The notes: generated by a model from the sequence alone, not told the origin. A stretch of DNA of 64,000 bases from Eubacteriales bacterium (GCA_028694155.1 JAQUTY010000002.1:224115-288114); one strand, 5' to 3'. Shown: positions 1 through 9,074, counted from the stretch's first letter. Translations and numbers: made by a program.

Positions 1-39
1 TCAATAAGATAGCACAATATATCATAATGAGGAGCCGCC

Positions 40-705
40 ATGAAAAGTCTATCCGAGCGCACCGCAGACGAGCTATATCGCAGGATCGTAATTCTGCACG
101 AATATGCACAGGGGGGGCAGCTGCCCAACGAGAACGAGCTGTCGCAGAGCTTGGGTGTAAGCAGGGCAACCCTGCGTGAGGCAGTCAGATATCTTATTGT
201 GCAGGGCGTTTTGAATGTTGTGCGCGGCAAAGGAACGTTTGTATCCGCCGAGCTTCCGACCCATCAGGGCTTCGACCTTGCCGCACTTGAAAACAAGCGT
301 GTGCGTCTATCCGAGCTATATGAGATACGCTTGATATTTGAGCCTCAGTGTACAGCCTTGGCGTGCGCTCGTGCCACCGATGCCGAGCTTGCCGCTATCA
401 CCGAGCAATCGAGAAAGATTGAACGCCTGCTAAGAAGTAATGGGAACTGGCCCGATGCAGATCAGCAGTTCCATGAAATGATTGCAACTGCGTCCCATAA
501 CGAGTTCATCATGCGCTTGTTCCCAATAATCAATAGTGCGGTGCATGAAGCAATGCTCATATCCGACAACAAGCAGCAGCTTAAAAATATGGTCGCCCCC
601 GACAACCGCGCAATCATGGGATTTCTCTCCATTCGCGATGCCGAGGGCGCAAAAAACGCCATGACCATACACATCAGGCACATAATCAATGCCTTGAATC
701 TTTAG
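40..705 (+). CDS. GntR family regulator, FadR-type (FCD domain)
   Basis: DNA-binding repressor or activator of 221 residues. Residues about 5-70 form a GntR winged helix-turn-helix (NENELSQSLGVSRATLREAV, then the wing VRGKGTF). Residues about 85-215 form an all-helical FCD effector domain, with FHEMIA and the C-terminal IRHI histidine as plausible metal or acid ligands. The ATG is preceded by GAGGAG at 5 nt. FadR-type members usually bind an organic acid or sugar acid; the ligand cannot be read from the sequence. It is not clearly linked to a target operon, because the genes downstream lie on the other strand and the upstream neighbour is outside the window. Confidence 0.9.
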   Translation: MKSLSERTADELYRRIVILHEYAQGGQLPNENELSQSLGVSRATLREAVRYLIVQGVLNVVRGKGTFVSAELPTHQGFDLAALENKRVRLSELYEIRLIFEPQCTALACARATDAELAAITEQSRKIERLLRSNGNWPDADQQFHEMIATASHNEFIMRLFPIINSAVHEAMLISDNKQQLKNMVAPDNRAIMGFLSIRDAEGAKNAMTIHIRHIINALNL

Positions 706-738
706 AACATTCTAAGGGGGCTTTGATGACGCACGCCC

Positions 739-1485
739 TTATTGCTTCATTTTCTTTTTGAATACGACCGTGGCAAGCACGAATATCACCGATGCCCATG
801 CCAGCGTGATTAAAAGATTAGCCAGCACATCGCCCGATCCCGAAAAGGCTTTTCTTACCAGATCAACGGCGTTGGCAAACGGCAAAATGTTGCAGACCGC
901 CTTGAATCCGCCGCCGATGAGTTCAAGCTGGAACCAAGTGCCACTCATCCAAGCCGCAAGGTTGATGAGTATTGACGAAACGCCGCCCACCTGTCTGTAA
1001 CTGAACACGGAGCCTAGCAGCAGCCCGAACCCGACATACAGAAAAGCGGCAGGAAGAACCGCCACCAAAGCGAGCAGCAGCCGCCATGACAGCGTTGCAC
1101 CAAGAGCAACTCCAACGCCAATGCAGATTATCGACTGTGCCAGAGCGACTAGGAATATAGGAAGCGCATATCCTGCAATGTAATCCCACGCACTCAGCGG
1201 CGATGAAAATAGACGCATTAAAAATGAGTTGTCACGGTCTCCTGCGATGAGCATTCCTCCAAACAACGAGAGAAACGACAGTCCGAATACCATCATGCCC
1301 GGCATCAAATTATCCATCTGAAACTGTGGCGTAGTGTCCGCCACCCCTGTGGCTGCGCTGACGGAATTGTTAATAATGGTCATCAAAATGAGCAGGACGA
1401 CTGGGAAGCCCACGCCGAACAGCAAAGTTAAAGGATCACGGGTAAGCTCCTTGCGGTTGCGAGAAGCAAATGCTAACATTCTCAT
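739..1485 (-). CDS. ABC-2 type transporter permease
   Basis: Integral membrane half of an ABC exporter, 248 residues. It has an N-terminal segment at about 22-42, then five further hydrophobic segments, typical of the ABC-2 (DrrB/NodJ-like) fold. The start overlaps the stop of the ATPase gene by 4 nt (ATGA), so translation is coupled. With the ATPase it would export a lipid, drug or peptide; the substrate is unknown. Last gene of the AbrB-ATPase-permease operon. Confidence 0.88.
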   Translation of the reverse strand: MRMLAFASRNRKELTRDPLTLLFGVGFPVVLLILMTIINNSVSAATGVADTTPQFQMDNLMPGMMVFGLSFLSLFGGMLIAGDRDNSFLMRLFSSPLSAWDYIAGYALPIFLVALAQSIICIGVGVALGATLSWRLLLALVAVLPAAFLYVGFGLLLGSVFSYRQVGGVSSILINLAAWMSGTWFQLELIGGGFKAVCNILPFANAVDLVRKAFSGSGDVLANLLITLAWASVIFVLATVVFKKKMKQ

Positions 1486-2213
1486 AGTTCCACCTCCGCA
1501 TCGGTCAAATTAAGGAAAATATCTTCAAGCGAGTTCAAACCTGTCTGCTCCTTTAGCTCATCGAGCGTGCCAACAGCCCGCAGCTTGCCCTCGTGCATAA
1601 TTGCGATGCGGTCGCAAAGAGCCTCAGCCTCCTCCATGTAATGCGTGGTAAGAACAACGGTCACCCTGCCCTTGAGCGCACGGATACAGTTCCAAAGCTC
1701 ACGGCGAGCACGAACGTCAAGTCCCACGGTCGGCTCATCAAGAAATAGTATCTTGGGGTCGGAGATAAGCGCAAGGGCTATGCTAAGTCTGCGCTGCATA
1801 CCGCCGGAAAGCGATTTGGCTTTGTCCTTTTGCCTATCCAGCAGCGATAAGTCGGTCATCAGCTCGGTAGCCCTTCTTTTGGCATCATGCTTGGACAAGC
1901 CGTAAATCTGACCCATCAGCTCAAGATTCTCACGAACATTGAGCTTGGCGGCAACGGCGGTCTCCTGCGGCGAAACGTTGCATTTCTGCTTGACGGCGTT
2001 CTCGTTATCTCTTATGCTGTCGCCGTACAGGAGCGCATCGCCCGAAGTTGGGACGGCAAGACAGCAGAGCATCTTTATAGTGGTGGTCTTGCCTGCTCCG
2101 TTTTGACCCAGCAGCGCAAAAAACTCTCCGTCATGCACGGTAAGGTTCAAATCGTCCACCGCAAGACGCGTTTTATAGGACTTTGTAAGCCCCCTAATTT
2201 CAATCGCTTCCAT
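1482..2213 (-). CDS. ABC transporter ATP-binding protein (DrrA/CcmA type)
   Basis: Cytoplasmic ATPase of 243 residues that powers the ABC-2 permease encoded next. Walker A is GQNGAGKTT (about 36-44), the Q-loop is in VSPQET, the ABC signature is LSGGMQRR, Walker B with D-loop is ILFLDEPTVGLD and the switch histidine is in LTTHYMEEAE. Length is normal for single-domain exporters of this class. The start lies 1 nt after the stop of the AbrB-like gene. Confidence 0.95.
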   Translation of the reverse strand: MEAIEIRGLTKSYKTRLAVDDLNLTVHDGEFFALLGQNGAGKTTTIKMLCCLAVPTSGDALLYGDSIRDNENAVKQKCNVSPQETAVAAKLNVRENLELMGQIYGLSKHDAKRRATELMTDLSLLDRQKDKAKSLSGGMQRRLSIALALISDPKILFLDEPTVGLDVRARRELWNCIRALKGRVTVVLTTHYMEEAEALCDRIAIMHEGKLRAVGTLDELKEQTGLNSLEDIFLNLTDAEVEL

Positions 2214-2214
2214 T

Positions 2215-2430
2215 TTACTTTACTCCCTCTGCCTGCAAAATTGCTTGAGCAAAATCTGTTAGTCGCTCCGCCTTGACAAGCGCAATGTTCTGGTTTTCAT
2301 CGCCAAAGGCAACCAGCGAGTCGCCCGGCTTGATATTACAAACATCACGAGCCTCCTTGGGAATAACAATCTGCCCCTTTTCTCCAACCTTTACTACGCC
2401 GAAAATGTATCTTCCATCGGGTGATTTCAT
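2215..2430 (-). CDS. AbrB/SpoVT-type swapped-hairpin regulator
   Basis: Small DNA-binding protein of 71 residues. The core VVKVGEKGQIVIPKEARD (about 12-29) is the classic AbrB/MazE swapped-hairpin motif, followed by IKPGDSLVAFGDE. The ATG at 2430 is preferred: a longer reading frame to 2493 would run into the predicted -35 element, and the predicted start of transcription is near 2458. It heads an operon with an ABC exporter, so it probably controls that exporter and itself. Two 13-bp direct repeats in its promoter are candidate operators. Confidence 0.85.
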   Translation of the reverse strand: MKSPDGRYIFGVVKVGEKGQIVIPKEARDVCNIKPGDSLVAFGDENQNIALVKAERLTDFAQAILQAEGVK

Positions 2431-2439
2431 GAGTAATAA

Positions 2440-2479
2440 CCTACCATTCCTAAAAGTATGAATTATCCTACCATTCCTA
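2440..2479. promoter_or_regulatory. Two 13-bp direct repeats, candidate operator
   Basis: The motif cctaccattccta occurs at 2440-2452 and again at 2467-2479, exactly 27 bp apart. The upstream copy overlaps the predicted -10 of the minus-strand promoter (2465-2470); the other lies in its 5' leader. The position fits repression of the AbrB-ABC operon, perhaps by the AbrB-like protein itself. The repeat is directly visible; its role is inferred. Confidence 0.55.
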
Positions 2480-2493
2480 CCTGCTCTTGTCAA
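2465..2493 (-). promoter_or_regulatory. Promoter of the AbrB-ABC exporter operon
   Basis: On the minus strand TTGACA (2493-2488) is followed after 17 bp by TAGGAT (2470-2465). The -35 overlaps the -35 of the opposite promoter because TTGTCAA reads as a -35 in both directions. Confidence 0.6.
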
Positions 2494-2514
2494 TAGTTAA
2501 TTTTATGATATAAT
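2487..2514 (+). promoter_or_regulatory. Promoter of the DMT permease gene
   Basis: TTGTCA (2487-2492), 16-bp spacer, perfect TATAAT (2509-2514). Transcription would start near 2521, which gives a short leader carrying GAGGTG before the GTG at 2541. Confidence 0.7.
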
Positions 2515-2540
2515 GGCAAAAAGATGAGGTGCGGCAGAAC

Positions 2541-3455
2541 GTGAGCGACAAAAGATTAAAAGCGATAATATTGGCGTTGTTGGCGGCTGCCCTCTATGCG
2601 CTCAACGTGCCTGCCTCGAAGATGCTTCTTGCAAGCGTAGGCTCGACATACATGGCCGCATTTTTGTATCTTGGCGCAGGCGCAGGCATCAGCGTTGTGT
2701 TTTTATTCTCCAAAGCGAAGCAAAAAGAGCAGTCGGACGCCCTTGACAGGAGCGACCTTCCCTATGTTTTGGGCATGATTCTGTTGGACATAGCCGCACC
2801 AATCTGCCTGATGCTGGGGCTTAGCAGCACCAGTGCGTCCGGCGCATCGCTTTTGGGCAATTTTGAGATTGTCGCTACCTCGCTCATCGCTCTGTTTGTT
2901 TTTAGGGAGTCAATCTCGAAGCGTCTGTGGACAGCGATTGTTCATATTACCATTGCAAGCGCAATGCTCTCATACAACGGCGGCGATGAGCTGAAATTTT
3001 CGGCAGGCTCGCTGCTAATCCTTGTGGCTTGTGTGTGCTGGGGCTTTGAGAACAACTGTACAAGAAGGCTGTCGAGCAAAAACACCTATCAAATTGTGAT
3101 GCTCAAGGGCTTTTTTTCAGGCGCAGGCTCGCTGATTATCGCATTGATTGTCGGAGAAAAATTCCCCCAACTCATATACATTCTCTACATCATGGCTTTA
3201 GGCTTTGTCGCCTATGGACTGAGCATCTTTTGCTATGTTCGTGCGCAAAAGGAACTGGGTGCAGCAAAGACCGGCGCATACTATGCCATTGCTCCGTTCA
3301 TTGGTGCATTTCTTTCGCTCATATTCCTGCATGAACAGCTAAGTTTGCTCTACGGCTTATCACTTTTGGTCATGCTGGTGGGCGCAATGCTGGTCGTGAT
3401 GGACACGCTCAATCTGCGTCCCTTGGCTAAAAAGCATAAAAAGGTCACAAAATAA
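2541..3455 (+). CDS. EamA/DMT family permease
   Basis: Membrane transporter of the drug/metabolite superfamily, 304 residues, with ten hydrophobic segments arranged as two EamA repeats (about 7-140 and 150-290). A GTG at 2541 is chosen because GAGGTG lies 9 nt upstream; another GTG at 2529 overlaps that site. Substrates in this family are usually amino acids, nucleotides or other metabolites and cannot be assigned here. It is transcribed away from the AbrB-ABC operon. Confidence 0.87.
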   Translation: MSDKRLKAIILALLAAALYALNVPASKMLLASVGSTYMAAFLYLGAGAGISVVFLFSKAKQKEQSDALDRSDLPYVLGMILLDIAAPICLMLGLSSTSASGASLLGNFEIVATSLIALFVFRESISKRLWTAIVHITIASAMLSYNGGDELKFSAGSLLILVACVCWGFENNCTRRLSSKNTYQIVMLKGFFSGAGSLIIALIVGEKFPQLIYILYIMALGFVAYGLSIFCYVRAQKELGAAKTGAYYAIAPFIGAFLSLIFLHEQLSLLYGLSLLVMLVGAMLVVMDTLNLRPLAKKHKKVTK

Positions 3456-3519
3456 GCCTCATTTTTGAAGAATTAAACAAAATATTTCATCTTTCATTCA
3501 CACTTTGTTCCAACATGGG

Positions 3520-3528
3520 TGGTACAAT
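3520..3528 (+). promoter_or_regulatory. Extended -10 promoter before mreB-like gene
   Basis: TGG followed by TACAAT (3523-3528) fits an extended -10; no good -35 is seen. It lies 30 nt upstream of the start codon. Confidence 0.4.
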
Positions 3529-3557
3529 TATGGTACAAGTAGAAAGGATGCAATAAT

Positions 3558-4595
3558 ATGCCTGTGTTTCGTTCGTCCGATATAGGACTTGATCTTGGCA
3601 CTTCGATGGTGCTTTGCTATATTCGCAAAAAAGGAATTGTGCTTCGCGAGCCATCGGTGGTTGCCATAGAGCGTGGAACGGGCAAGCTCGTTGCCGTGGG
3701 CAGCGAGGCAAAGGAGATGCTCGGTCGTGCCTCTGATGATCTTATAGTAATGCGCCCCTTGCAGGACGGCGTGATTTCCAGCTTTGATGCCACAGAGCGT
3801 ATGCTGGGGCAGTATTTTGGCCGAATTGTCGGCAACCGCATATTTTTCAAGCCACGCTGCGTCATTGCAGTTCCCTCGGGTGCCACCGAGGTCGAGAAGC
3901 GAGCCGTCATCGAGACAAGCGAGGGCGCAGGCGCACGATATACCTATCTGATTGAGGAGCCGCTTGCCGCCGCCATCGGTGCAGGCGTAGACATTTTCTC
4001 TGCAAAGGGCAGCATGGTTCTGGACATAGGCGCAGGCACGGCGGACATGGTCGTAACCTCCTTGGGAAAAGCTGTCGTCTCCGACTCCATTCGAGTGGGC
4101 GGCGATAAGTTCGACGCTGCAATCGTGCGCTATTTCAAGCGTCAGCACGGCATTGTGATAGGCACTCGTGCCGCCGAGGAATTAAAAATTGCCTTTGGTT
4201 CGGCTTATCCACGCAAGGACGCACCCATGATGGACGTCAAGGGTCGCTCACTGGGCGGAGGACTTCCGCTTGCGCTGCAGCTAGACAGCAATGAGTTGAC
4301 CTACGCTTTGAGCGAACCGCTTCACGATATAGTGGAGCATCTAAAGGATACGCTGGAGCAGACGCCCCCTGAGCTTTGCGGCGATATTACCGAGAACGGC
4401 ATCTGCATCACAGGCGGCAGCGCACAGTTGTACGGCTTGGACAAGTTCATTTCCGAGCAGACGGGCGTACCCTGCTACATCGCCGAGGACCCCGTTGCCT
4501 GTGTCGCCATTGGAGCAGGCAAGGTGCTTGAGGACATCAAACTTTACGACGGAGTTCTTTACGACTACCGCCGCGGAGACTATTACGAGGGATAG
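3558..4595 (+). CDS. mreB: MreB/Mbl family actin-like cell-shape protein
   Basis: Bacterial actin homologue of 345 residues that polymerises under the membrane and guides wall synthesis. The ATPase motifs are present: phosphate-1 DLGTSMVLCY (about 11-20), connect-1 around EEPLAAAIGAG, phosphate-2 LDIGAGTADM and the adenosine motif CITGGSAQL. Length matches MreB/Mbl (333-347). AGAAAGG precedes the ATG. mreC and mreD are not adjacent, so this may be a second paralogue (Mbl or MreBH type). The WYL regulator gene follows after 10 bp. Confidence 0.9.
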   Translation: MPVFRSSDIGLDLGTSMVLCYIRKKGIVLREPSVVAIERGTGKLVAVGSEAKEMLGRASDDLIVMRPLQDGVISSFDATERMLGQYFGRIVGNRIFFKPRCVIAVPSGATEVEKRAVIETSEGAGARYTYLIEEPLAAAIGAGVDIFSAKGSMVLDIGAGTADMVVTSLGKAVVSDSIRVGGDKFDAAIVRYFKRQHGIVIGTRAAEELKIAFGSAYPRKDAPMMDVKGRSLGGGLPLALQLDSNELTYALSEPLHDIVEHLKDTLEQTPPELCGDITENGICITGGSAQLYGLDKFISEQTGVPCYIAEDPVACVAIGAGKVLEDIKLYDGVLYDYRRGDYYEG

Positions 4596-4605
4596 GAAAT
4601 AGACT

Positions 4606-5586
4606 ATGGACGGATCGAAGGGGAAAAAGGCTTTATCTCTGTGCATCCTCAGGGTGCTTGAAAAGCACGCCACAAAGGAGCAGCCACTCACCACCAGACA
4701 GATAATCTCTTTGTTGGATGCGGACTTTTCAATGGTGGCAGAACGCAAGGCCGTGGGCAGAAATTTGATTTTGCTGCAGGAGATGGGCTTTGAGCTGTCC
4801 ACATATCAGGACAACGGCAAGGGATACTACCTGCTGTCCAGTCAAAAAAGTGCCACCGACAGGAGCGAGTACAGGGCATTGCTGCTGGACGCTCTTTTGC
4901 GTGCTCCTGCCTCAGAGGGCGCACTTGCGTTAATAAAGGGCTTGCAGGATCCTACCGCACCCATTGTCGCCGTTCCCTCAGTTCGCCGCAGATTGTCGGC
5001 GGAGCTGCCTTCAATTCTGGATTCGATTAAAAACGCCATCAGTAACGGAGTTCAGATAACCTTTTTATACAACAATCTGCGTACCGACGGCTCGTTGCAG
5101 CCACAGCGCAGCACCCCCTACCTTGCCTCCCCCTACGCCATTGCACTTGCCGATGAGACTTACTATGTAATCATGTCCATTTCCGGCTATGGAAAGCCTC
5201 TTTGCTATCGGTGCGATCTGATGAGCGATATTTCTCTTACCGATACGCCCGTTCGTTCCGTGACAGAGCTGCAGGATTGTCAGGATGGGCTTGATGTGAA
5301 GTCCTTCATCAGAAGGAGTCTCTATCAGTCCAACGAGGCAGATACCCATGTTTTACTGTGTGCAAGACACCTTATCGGTGCTCTTTGGGATGCGTTTGCT
5401 TCCACCGTCACCATGGACGAGGAGGGCGATATGGTTCGTGCCTGTGTTGTTGCGCCTTGGTCGCAGGTTCGAGAGTTCTTGCTTAAAAACCTCAAACACG
5501 CAGTTCTGCTCGCCCCCGAATATCGCTGCACGCAGCTAAAGGACGATTTGCTTGCCACCGTGTCGTGCTACCCCAACCGTCAATAA
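4606..5586 (+). CDS. WYL-domain transcriptional regulator
   Basis: 326 residues: an N-terminal winged HTH (about 8-75, with TTRQIISLLD) and a WYL ligand-binding core (about 150-225, TFLYNN... YLASPYAIALADETYYVIM), then a WCX-like C-terminal part. WYL regulators respond to nucleotides or other small ligands. AGGAAAT lies shortly before the ATG, and the gene follows mreB closely enough to be cotranscribed. The target is unknown. Confidence 0.88.
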   Translation: MDGSKGKKALSLCILRVLEKHATKEQPLTTRQIISLLDADFSMVAERKAVGRNLILLQEMGFELSTYQDNGKGYYLLSSQKSATDRSEYRALLLDALLRAPASEGALALIKGLQDPTAPIVAVPSVRRRLSAELPSILDSIKNAISNGVQITFLYNNLRTDGSLQPQRSTPYLASPYAIALADETYYVIMSISGYGKPLCYRCDLMSDISLTDTPVRSVTELQDCQDGLDVKSFIRRSLYQSNEADTHVLLCARHLIGALWDAFASTVTMDEEGDMVRACVVAPWSQVREFLLKNLKHAVLLAPEYRCTQLKDDLLATVSCYPNRQ

Positions 5587-5643
5587 ACGACAGGAATACT
5601 TAGTAAAAATTATCAAATCGTACATATCTATGTTACATTCGGA

Positions 5644-5652
5644 TGTTATACT
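5644..5652 (+). promoter_or_regulatory. Extended -10 promoter of the wall hydrolase gene
   Basis: TGT plus TATACT (5647-5652). Transcription would start near 5659, which supports the ATG at 5670 over the in-frame ATG at 5643. Confidence 0.5.
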
Positions 5653-5669
5653 CATTGCGAGGTGTAACT

Positions 5670-7382
5670 ATGGAAAAATTCAAAAAATTCTTATGCCGCA
5701 TATGGATTGCTCTAAAGAACGGGTTCAAAAAAGTCGTGAGGTTCTTTGCCGTAATCTTCGGTAATTGCAAAAAAGCACTCATACAGATGCCGCTTGCGTT
5801 TCGTGCAGGCATTCTTGGCGGAGTCGGACTGGCACTGGTTGCTATGGTGATAGTGCTCATCGCCGTTTCGGTCAATAAGTCGCCATCGGCACGATCGGCT
5901 CAAGCGGACGACCCTGCAAATCTTACCACGAACAATCCGATAAGCGACAATCAGCAGGTTTTAATCGATGGGCAGACGCCCGATGCCACGCTGATTGAGC
6001 CCATCGAGCAGCCCACGGCAACGCCGCACCCCCTTGACGGCAAGGTACTTGAAAAGGGCGACTCCGGCGAGCTTGTAATGCTCGTTCAGGAACGTCTGAT
6101 GGATCTTGGCTATCTCGATTCGGACGAGCCTACGGATTATTTTGGCAGCATGACGCATGATGCGCTTGCTACCTTCCAACGCCACCATGAGCTGGGCAGC
6201 GATGGCATTTTGGGCATGGCGACCTATGATGCGCTTTTCTCCTTGGACGCAAAGGTCTATGTCATGCAGCAGGGCGATTCGGGCGATGATGTAACGGACG
6301 TTCAGGAACGTTTGTATCAGCTTGGGTATCTGGGAAAAGGGCTTATCACGGGTAATTTCGGCGAGAAAACGCTTGCCGCCGTGCAGGAGTTTCAAAAAGC
6401 AAATAAACTGACTGCCGATGGCAAGGTCGGCGAAAAAACTGTTTCGAAGCTGTACAGCGACGATGTCGCCTCCAACAGCTTTAAGCACGGAGATGTCGAT
6501 GAATCCATCAAACGCTATCAGCGTCGCTTGGTGGAGCTTGGATACCTAGACAGCGATTTTGATGCCAACGGTGTGCTCAATTCTGCGACTGTTTCAGCAA
6601 TTAAGAATTTTCAGGATGCTAACGGTCTGACCAGAGACGGCTGCTTAGGGCCTGCAACTATGGAGGCTCTCGATTCGAGCAGTGCGCTTAGCTATGCGCT
6701 CAGGCTTGGCATGAGTGGCTCGGAGGTGAAGAAGGCGCAGCAACGATTGTACAAGCTGGGCTATCTGAAATCCTCGCAGGTAACAAGTTACTTTGGCGAG
6801 CAGACACAGGCGGCGGTCGAGTCGTTCCAAAAGCGCAACAGTCTTACGCAGGACGGCGCAATCGGAACAAAGACCAGCACAAAGCTCTATTCCGACAACG
6901 CAAAGAAGGCCGCAAGCACCTCTACCACCACACCTACGCCCAAACCTTCGGGCGGTGGCGGCTCAACAACAACTACCACACCGAGCAACTCCAAGGGAGT
7001 TGAAAAGTTTATAGAGATTGCTCTTAGCAAGGTGGGCTGCAAGTATGTCCGAGGCGCAAAGGGCCCCAACTCCTTCGATTGCAGCGGTTTTGTTTATTGG
7101 TGTCTCAATCAGGCAGGCGTCAAGCAGGGCTATCTCACCTCCATTGGCTGGCGCACGGTGACAAAGTACAAGCGCATAACCAGCATGAGCGACCTAAAGC
7201 GTGGCGATGTGCTCGTGTTCTCCGGCAGCAGCTCGACAGGTAAGGGTCACGTTGGCATCTACCTTGGCGACAACAAAATGGTCGATGCAGGCAGCTCAAA
7301 GGGCGAGGTCGTCATTCGCCCAAGCATCAAGACAAGCTACTGGACAAGCCACTTTTTAATGGCATACAGAATCTGGGATTAA
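5670..7382 (+). CDS. Membrane-anchored NlpC/P60 peptidoglycan hydrolase with four PG-binding repeats
   Basis: 570 residues. A cytoplasmic basic stretch precedes one transmembrane segment (about 43-65), then a short linker and four PG_binding_1 repeats of about 70 residues, each with the pattern GDSG...VQERL..LGYL...T..A...FQ. A Thr/Gly/Ser-rich linker leads to an NlpC/P60 domain (about 445-570) with the catalytic Cys in FDCSGFVYW and the His in GKGHVGIYLG. It probably cleaves gamma-D-Glu to diamino acid bonds in the wall stem peptide. GAGGTG lies 5 nt before the ATG. A hairpin follows the stop. Confidence 0.93.
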   Translation: MEKFKKFLCRIWIALKNGFKKVVRFFAVIFGNCKKALIQMPLAFRAGILGGVGLALVAMVIVLIAVSVNKSPSARSAQADDPANLTTNNPISDNQQVLIDGQTPDATLIEPIEQPTATPHPLDGKVLEKGDSGELVMLVQERLMDLGYLDSDEPTDYFGSMTHDALATFQRHHELGSDGILGMATYDALFSLDAKVYVMQQGDSGDDVTDVQERLYQLGYLGKGLITGNFGEKTLAAVQEFQKANKLTADGKVGEKTVSKLYSDDVASNSFKHGDVDESIKRYQRRLVELGYLDSDFDANGVLNSATVSAIKNFQDANGLTRDGCLGPATMEALDSSSALSYALRLGMSGSEVKKAQQRLYKLGYLKSSQVTSYFGEQTQAAVESFQKRNSLTQDGAIGTKTSTKLYSDNAKKAASTSTTTPTPKPSGGGGSTTTTTPSNSKGVEKFIEIALSKVGCKYVRGAKGPNSFDCSGFVYWCLNQAGVKQGYLTSIGWRTVTKYKRITSMSDLKRGDVLVFSGSSSTGKGHVGIYLGDNKMVDAGSSKGEVVIRPSIKTSYWTSHFLMAYRIWD

Positions 7383-7386
7383 CCAA

Positions 7387-7430
7387 AATTCGTCTATTTG
7401 GGGGCTGACCTCAAATAGACGAATTATACT
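7387..7430. terminator. Bidirectional terminator hairpin, member of a dispersed repeat
   Basis: A 14-bp perfect stem (7387-7400 with 7412-7425) sits between convergent genes and is followed by a T-rich stretch. The stem sequence ttcgtctatttggg recurs at 30286-30320. Confidence 0.75.
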
Positions 7431-7443
7431 TTATTTTGGGGGA

Positions 7444-7902
7444 TTAGGACGTTTTGACGTACATTCGGGATGCAACGTCTTCCCCATCGCCCATTACGGA
7501 GCAAAGATACTCCCATCCGTAGCGTTCGTAGAACGAATCGTGATCGGTCAGCAGATATAGCGTGGATACGCCGTGCTTTGACATATCCATGCAGGCATAG
7601 TCCAAAAATGCTTTTGCAACGCCCCTGCTCCTAAAGTCTGGCTCAGTGTACACCGCGCAGAGGTTGGGCGTGAGGTCAGGTCTGTTGTGAAAATCATTTT
7701 CAATGATACCGCAGCCGCCAATGATGCGTTCGCCATCCAAGACGATGTACCATTGTGGCACAGAATCCGTGCCACCGATTGCAGCCTTCATGCTCTGAAG
7801 GTAGGCTTCTTCGGGCACACCCCATTTCTGGTGAAACCATGCTGCAGCTCGGTCAGCCAGTTCTGGTCTATCATGTATGCTTATTACGTTGAATTGTTCC
7901 AT
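7444..7902 (-). CDS. GNAT family N-acetyltransferase
   Basis: 152 residues with the GNAT fold: the acetyl-CoA loop is EPDFRSRGVAKAFLDYA (about 87-103), preceded by the beta strand LCAVYTE and followed by the C-terminal FYERYGWEYL motif. The acceptor is unknown. It lies 40 nt downstream of galM on the same strand and has GGAG before its ATG, so the two are probably cotranscribed. Confidence 0.9.
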   Translation of the reverse strand: MEQFNVISIHDRPELADRAAAWFHQKWGVPEEAYLQSMKAAIGGTDSVPQWYIVLDGERIIGGCGIIENDFHNRPDLTPNLCAVYTEPDFRSRGVAKAFLDYACMDMSKHGVSTLYLLTDHDSFYERYGWEYLCSVMGDGEDVASRMYVKTS

Positions 7903-7942
7903 ATTTCTCCAATCATTTGTCGCCCATATTTTGGCGGCTTAA

Positions 7943-8983
7943 TCATTTACAAGCGAGCGAGAATGCGTAGACGGTGGTGTGCGCATATGTTTCACCTGCT
8001 TTTAGAACAGGGGACGACCAATCGGGGTGCGCCATGGCATCGGGATATAGCTGCGTCTCAAGGCAGACAGCGTCACGGCAGCCAAAATGGGAACCGTTCT
8101 TGCCTGCACGGTCTTTTAGAAAGTTTGCCGTATAGACCTGCAACCCCGTCTGGGTGGTAGATACCTTCATCAATATGCCTGTTCTGTCGGAGTAGAGCGT
8201 TGCAACCGGCTTCATCTTTCCGCTTTGCCCCACAAGATAGTTGGTATCGTAGCCATGCGCATTATCAAGCTGCTCATTGGCGGTGCCGATGTCCCTGCCA
8301 ATGAGTTTGGGAAGGGAAAAGTCGAAGGGCGTTCCCTTAGCCGATAGGATTGTGCCGGTTGGCAAACAATGTGCGTCATTCTCCAAAAATGAGTTTGCAT
8401 ACACGCAAAGCTCGTCCAGCAGGACGTTCCCCCTGCCTGAGAGAGCAAAATATGCGTGGTTTGTTAGATTTACGATGGTGTCGCCATCGCCCGTGGCTCG
8501 GTAATCAATGGTCAGACAGTTATCATCAGTAAAGGTATAGACAACCTGAATGTTCAGCTGCGATGGGTAGCCCTCCTCACCGTCCGAAGATGTGCGGCTG
8601 AAAACGACGCCGTTTTCGTTTATCTTTGCACTCCACACACGCTTGTCAAAGCCCACAAGTCCGCCATGCAGATGGTTGTCGCCGTCATTTTTTGCAAGGT
8701 GATACTCTTTGCCGCCAAGCGAAAACCGTGCGCCGCCGATTCGGTTGGCACATCTGCCCACGACCGCACCAAGGTATCCGTCGTTCTTCTCGTATTCCCT
8801 CAGAGTATCATAGCCCAGCACAACATCGGTGAGGCGACCCTCTCGGTTGGCAACCAGCAGGGAACGAATTGTGCAGCCGTAATCGAGCAGCTCAATTATG
8901 CTGCCCGTAGAATTTTCAAGCCTGTACAGGGTGACACGCTCGCCATCAGCGGTGACACCAAAGGGACGTGAGGAGATATTCAT
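7943..8983 (-). CDS. galM: Aldose 1-epimerase (mutarotase)
   Basis: 346 residues; interconverts alpha and beta anomers of aldoses such as galactose and glucose. Family motifs: GRCANRIGGARFSL, NHLHGGLVGFDKRVW (substrate His), NLTNHAYFAL (catalytic His region) and CLETQLYPDAMAHPDW with the catalytic acid near the C terminus. The ATG at 8983 has AAAGGAAG upstream and is preferred to an extension of 14 residues. No other Leloir genes are adjacent. Confidence 0.93.
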   Translation of the reverse strand: MNISSRPFGVTADGERVTLYRLENSTGSIIELLDYGCTIRSLLVANREGRLTDVVLGYDTLREYEKNDGYLGAVVGRCANRIGGARFSLGGKEYHLAKNDGDNHLHGGLVGFDKRVWSAKINENGVVFSRTSSDGEEGYPSQLNIQVVYTFTDDNCLTIDYRATGDGDTIVNLTNHAYFALSGRGNVLLDELCVYANSFLENDAHCLPTGTILSAKGTPFDFSLPKLIGRDIGTANEQLDNAHGYDTNYLVGQSGKMKPVATLYSDRTGILMKVSTTQTGLQVYTANFLKDRAGKNGSHFGCRDAVCLETQLYPDAMAHPDWSSPVLKAGETYAHTTVYAFSLACK

Positions 8984-9004
8984 AGCGACTTCCTTTCTTG
9001 TATT

Positions 9005-9033
9005 ATGGTAGTCACGAGGGGGCAACTTGTCAA
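9005..9033 (-). promoter_or_regulatory. Promoter of the galM-GNAT operon
   Basis: Minus-strand TTGACA (9033-9028), 17-bp spacer, TACCAT (9010-9005). Confidence 0.55.
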
Positions 9034-9074
9034 TAATAATTAGTAAATTTCACCAAAATGACACCGTAGCTTCC

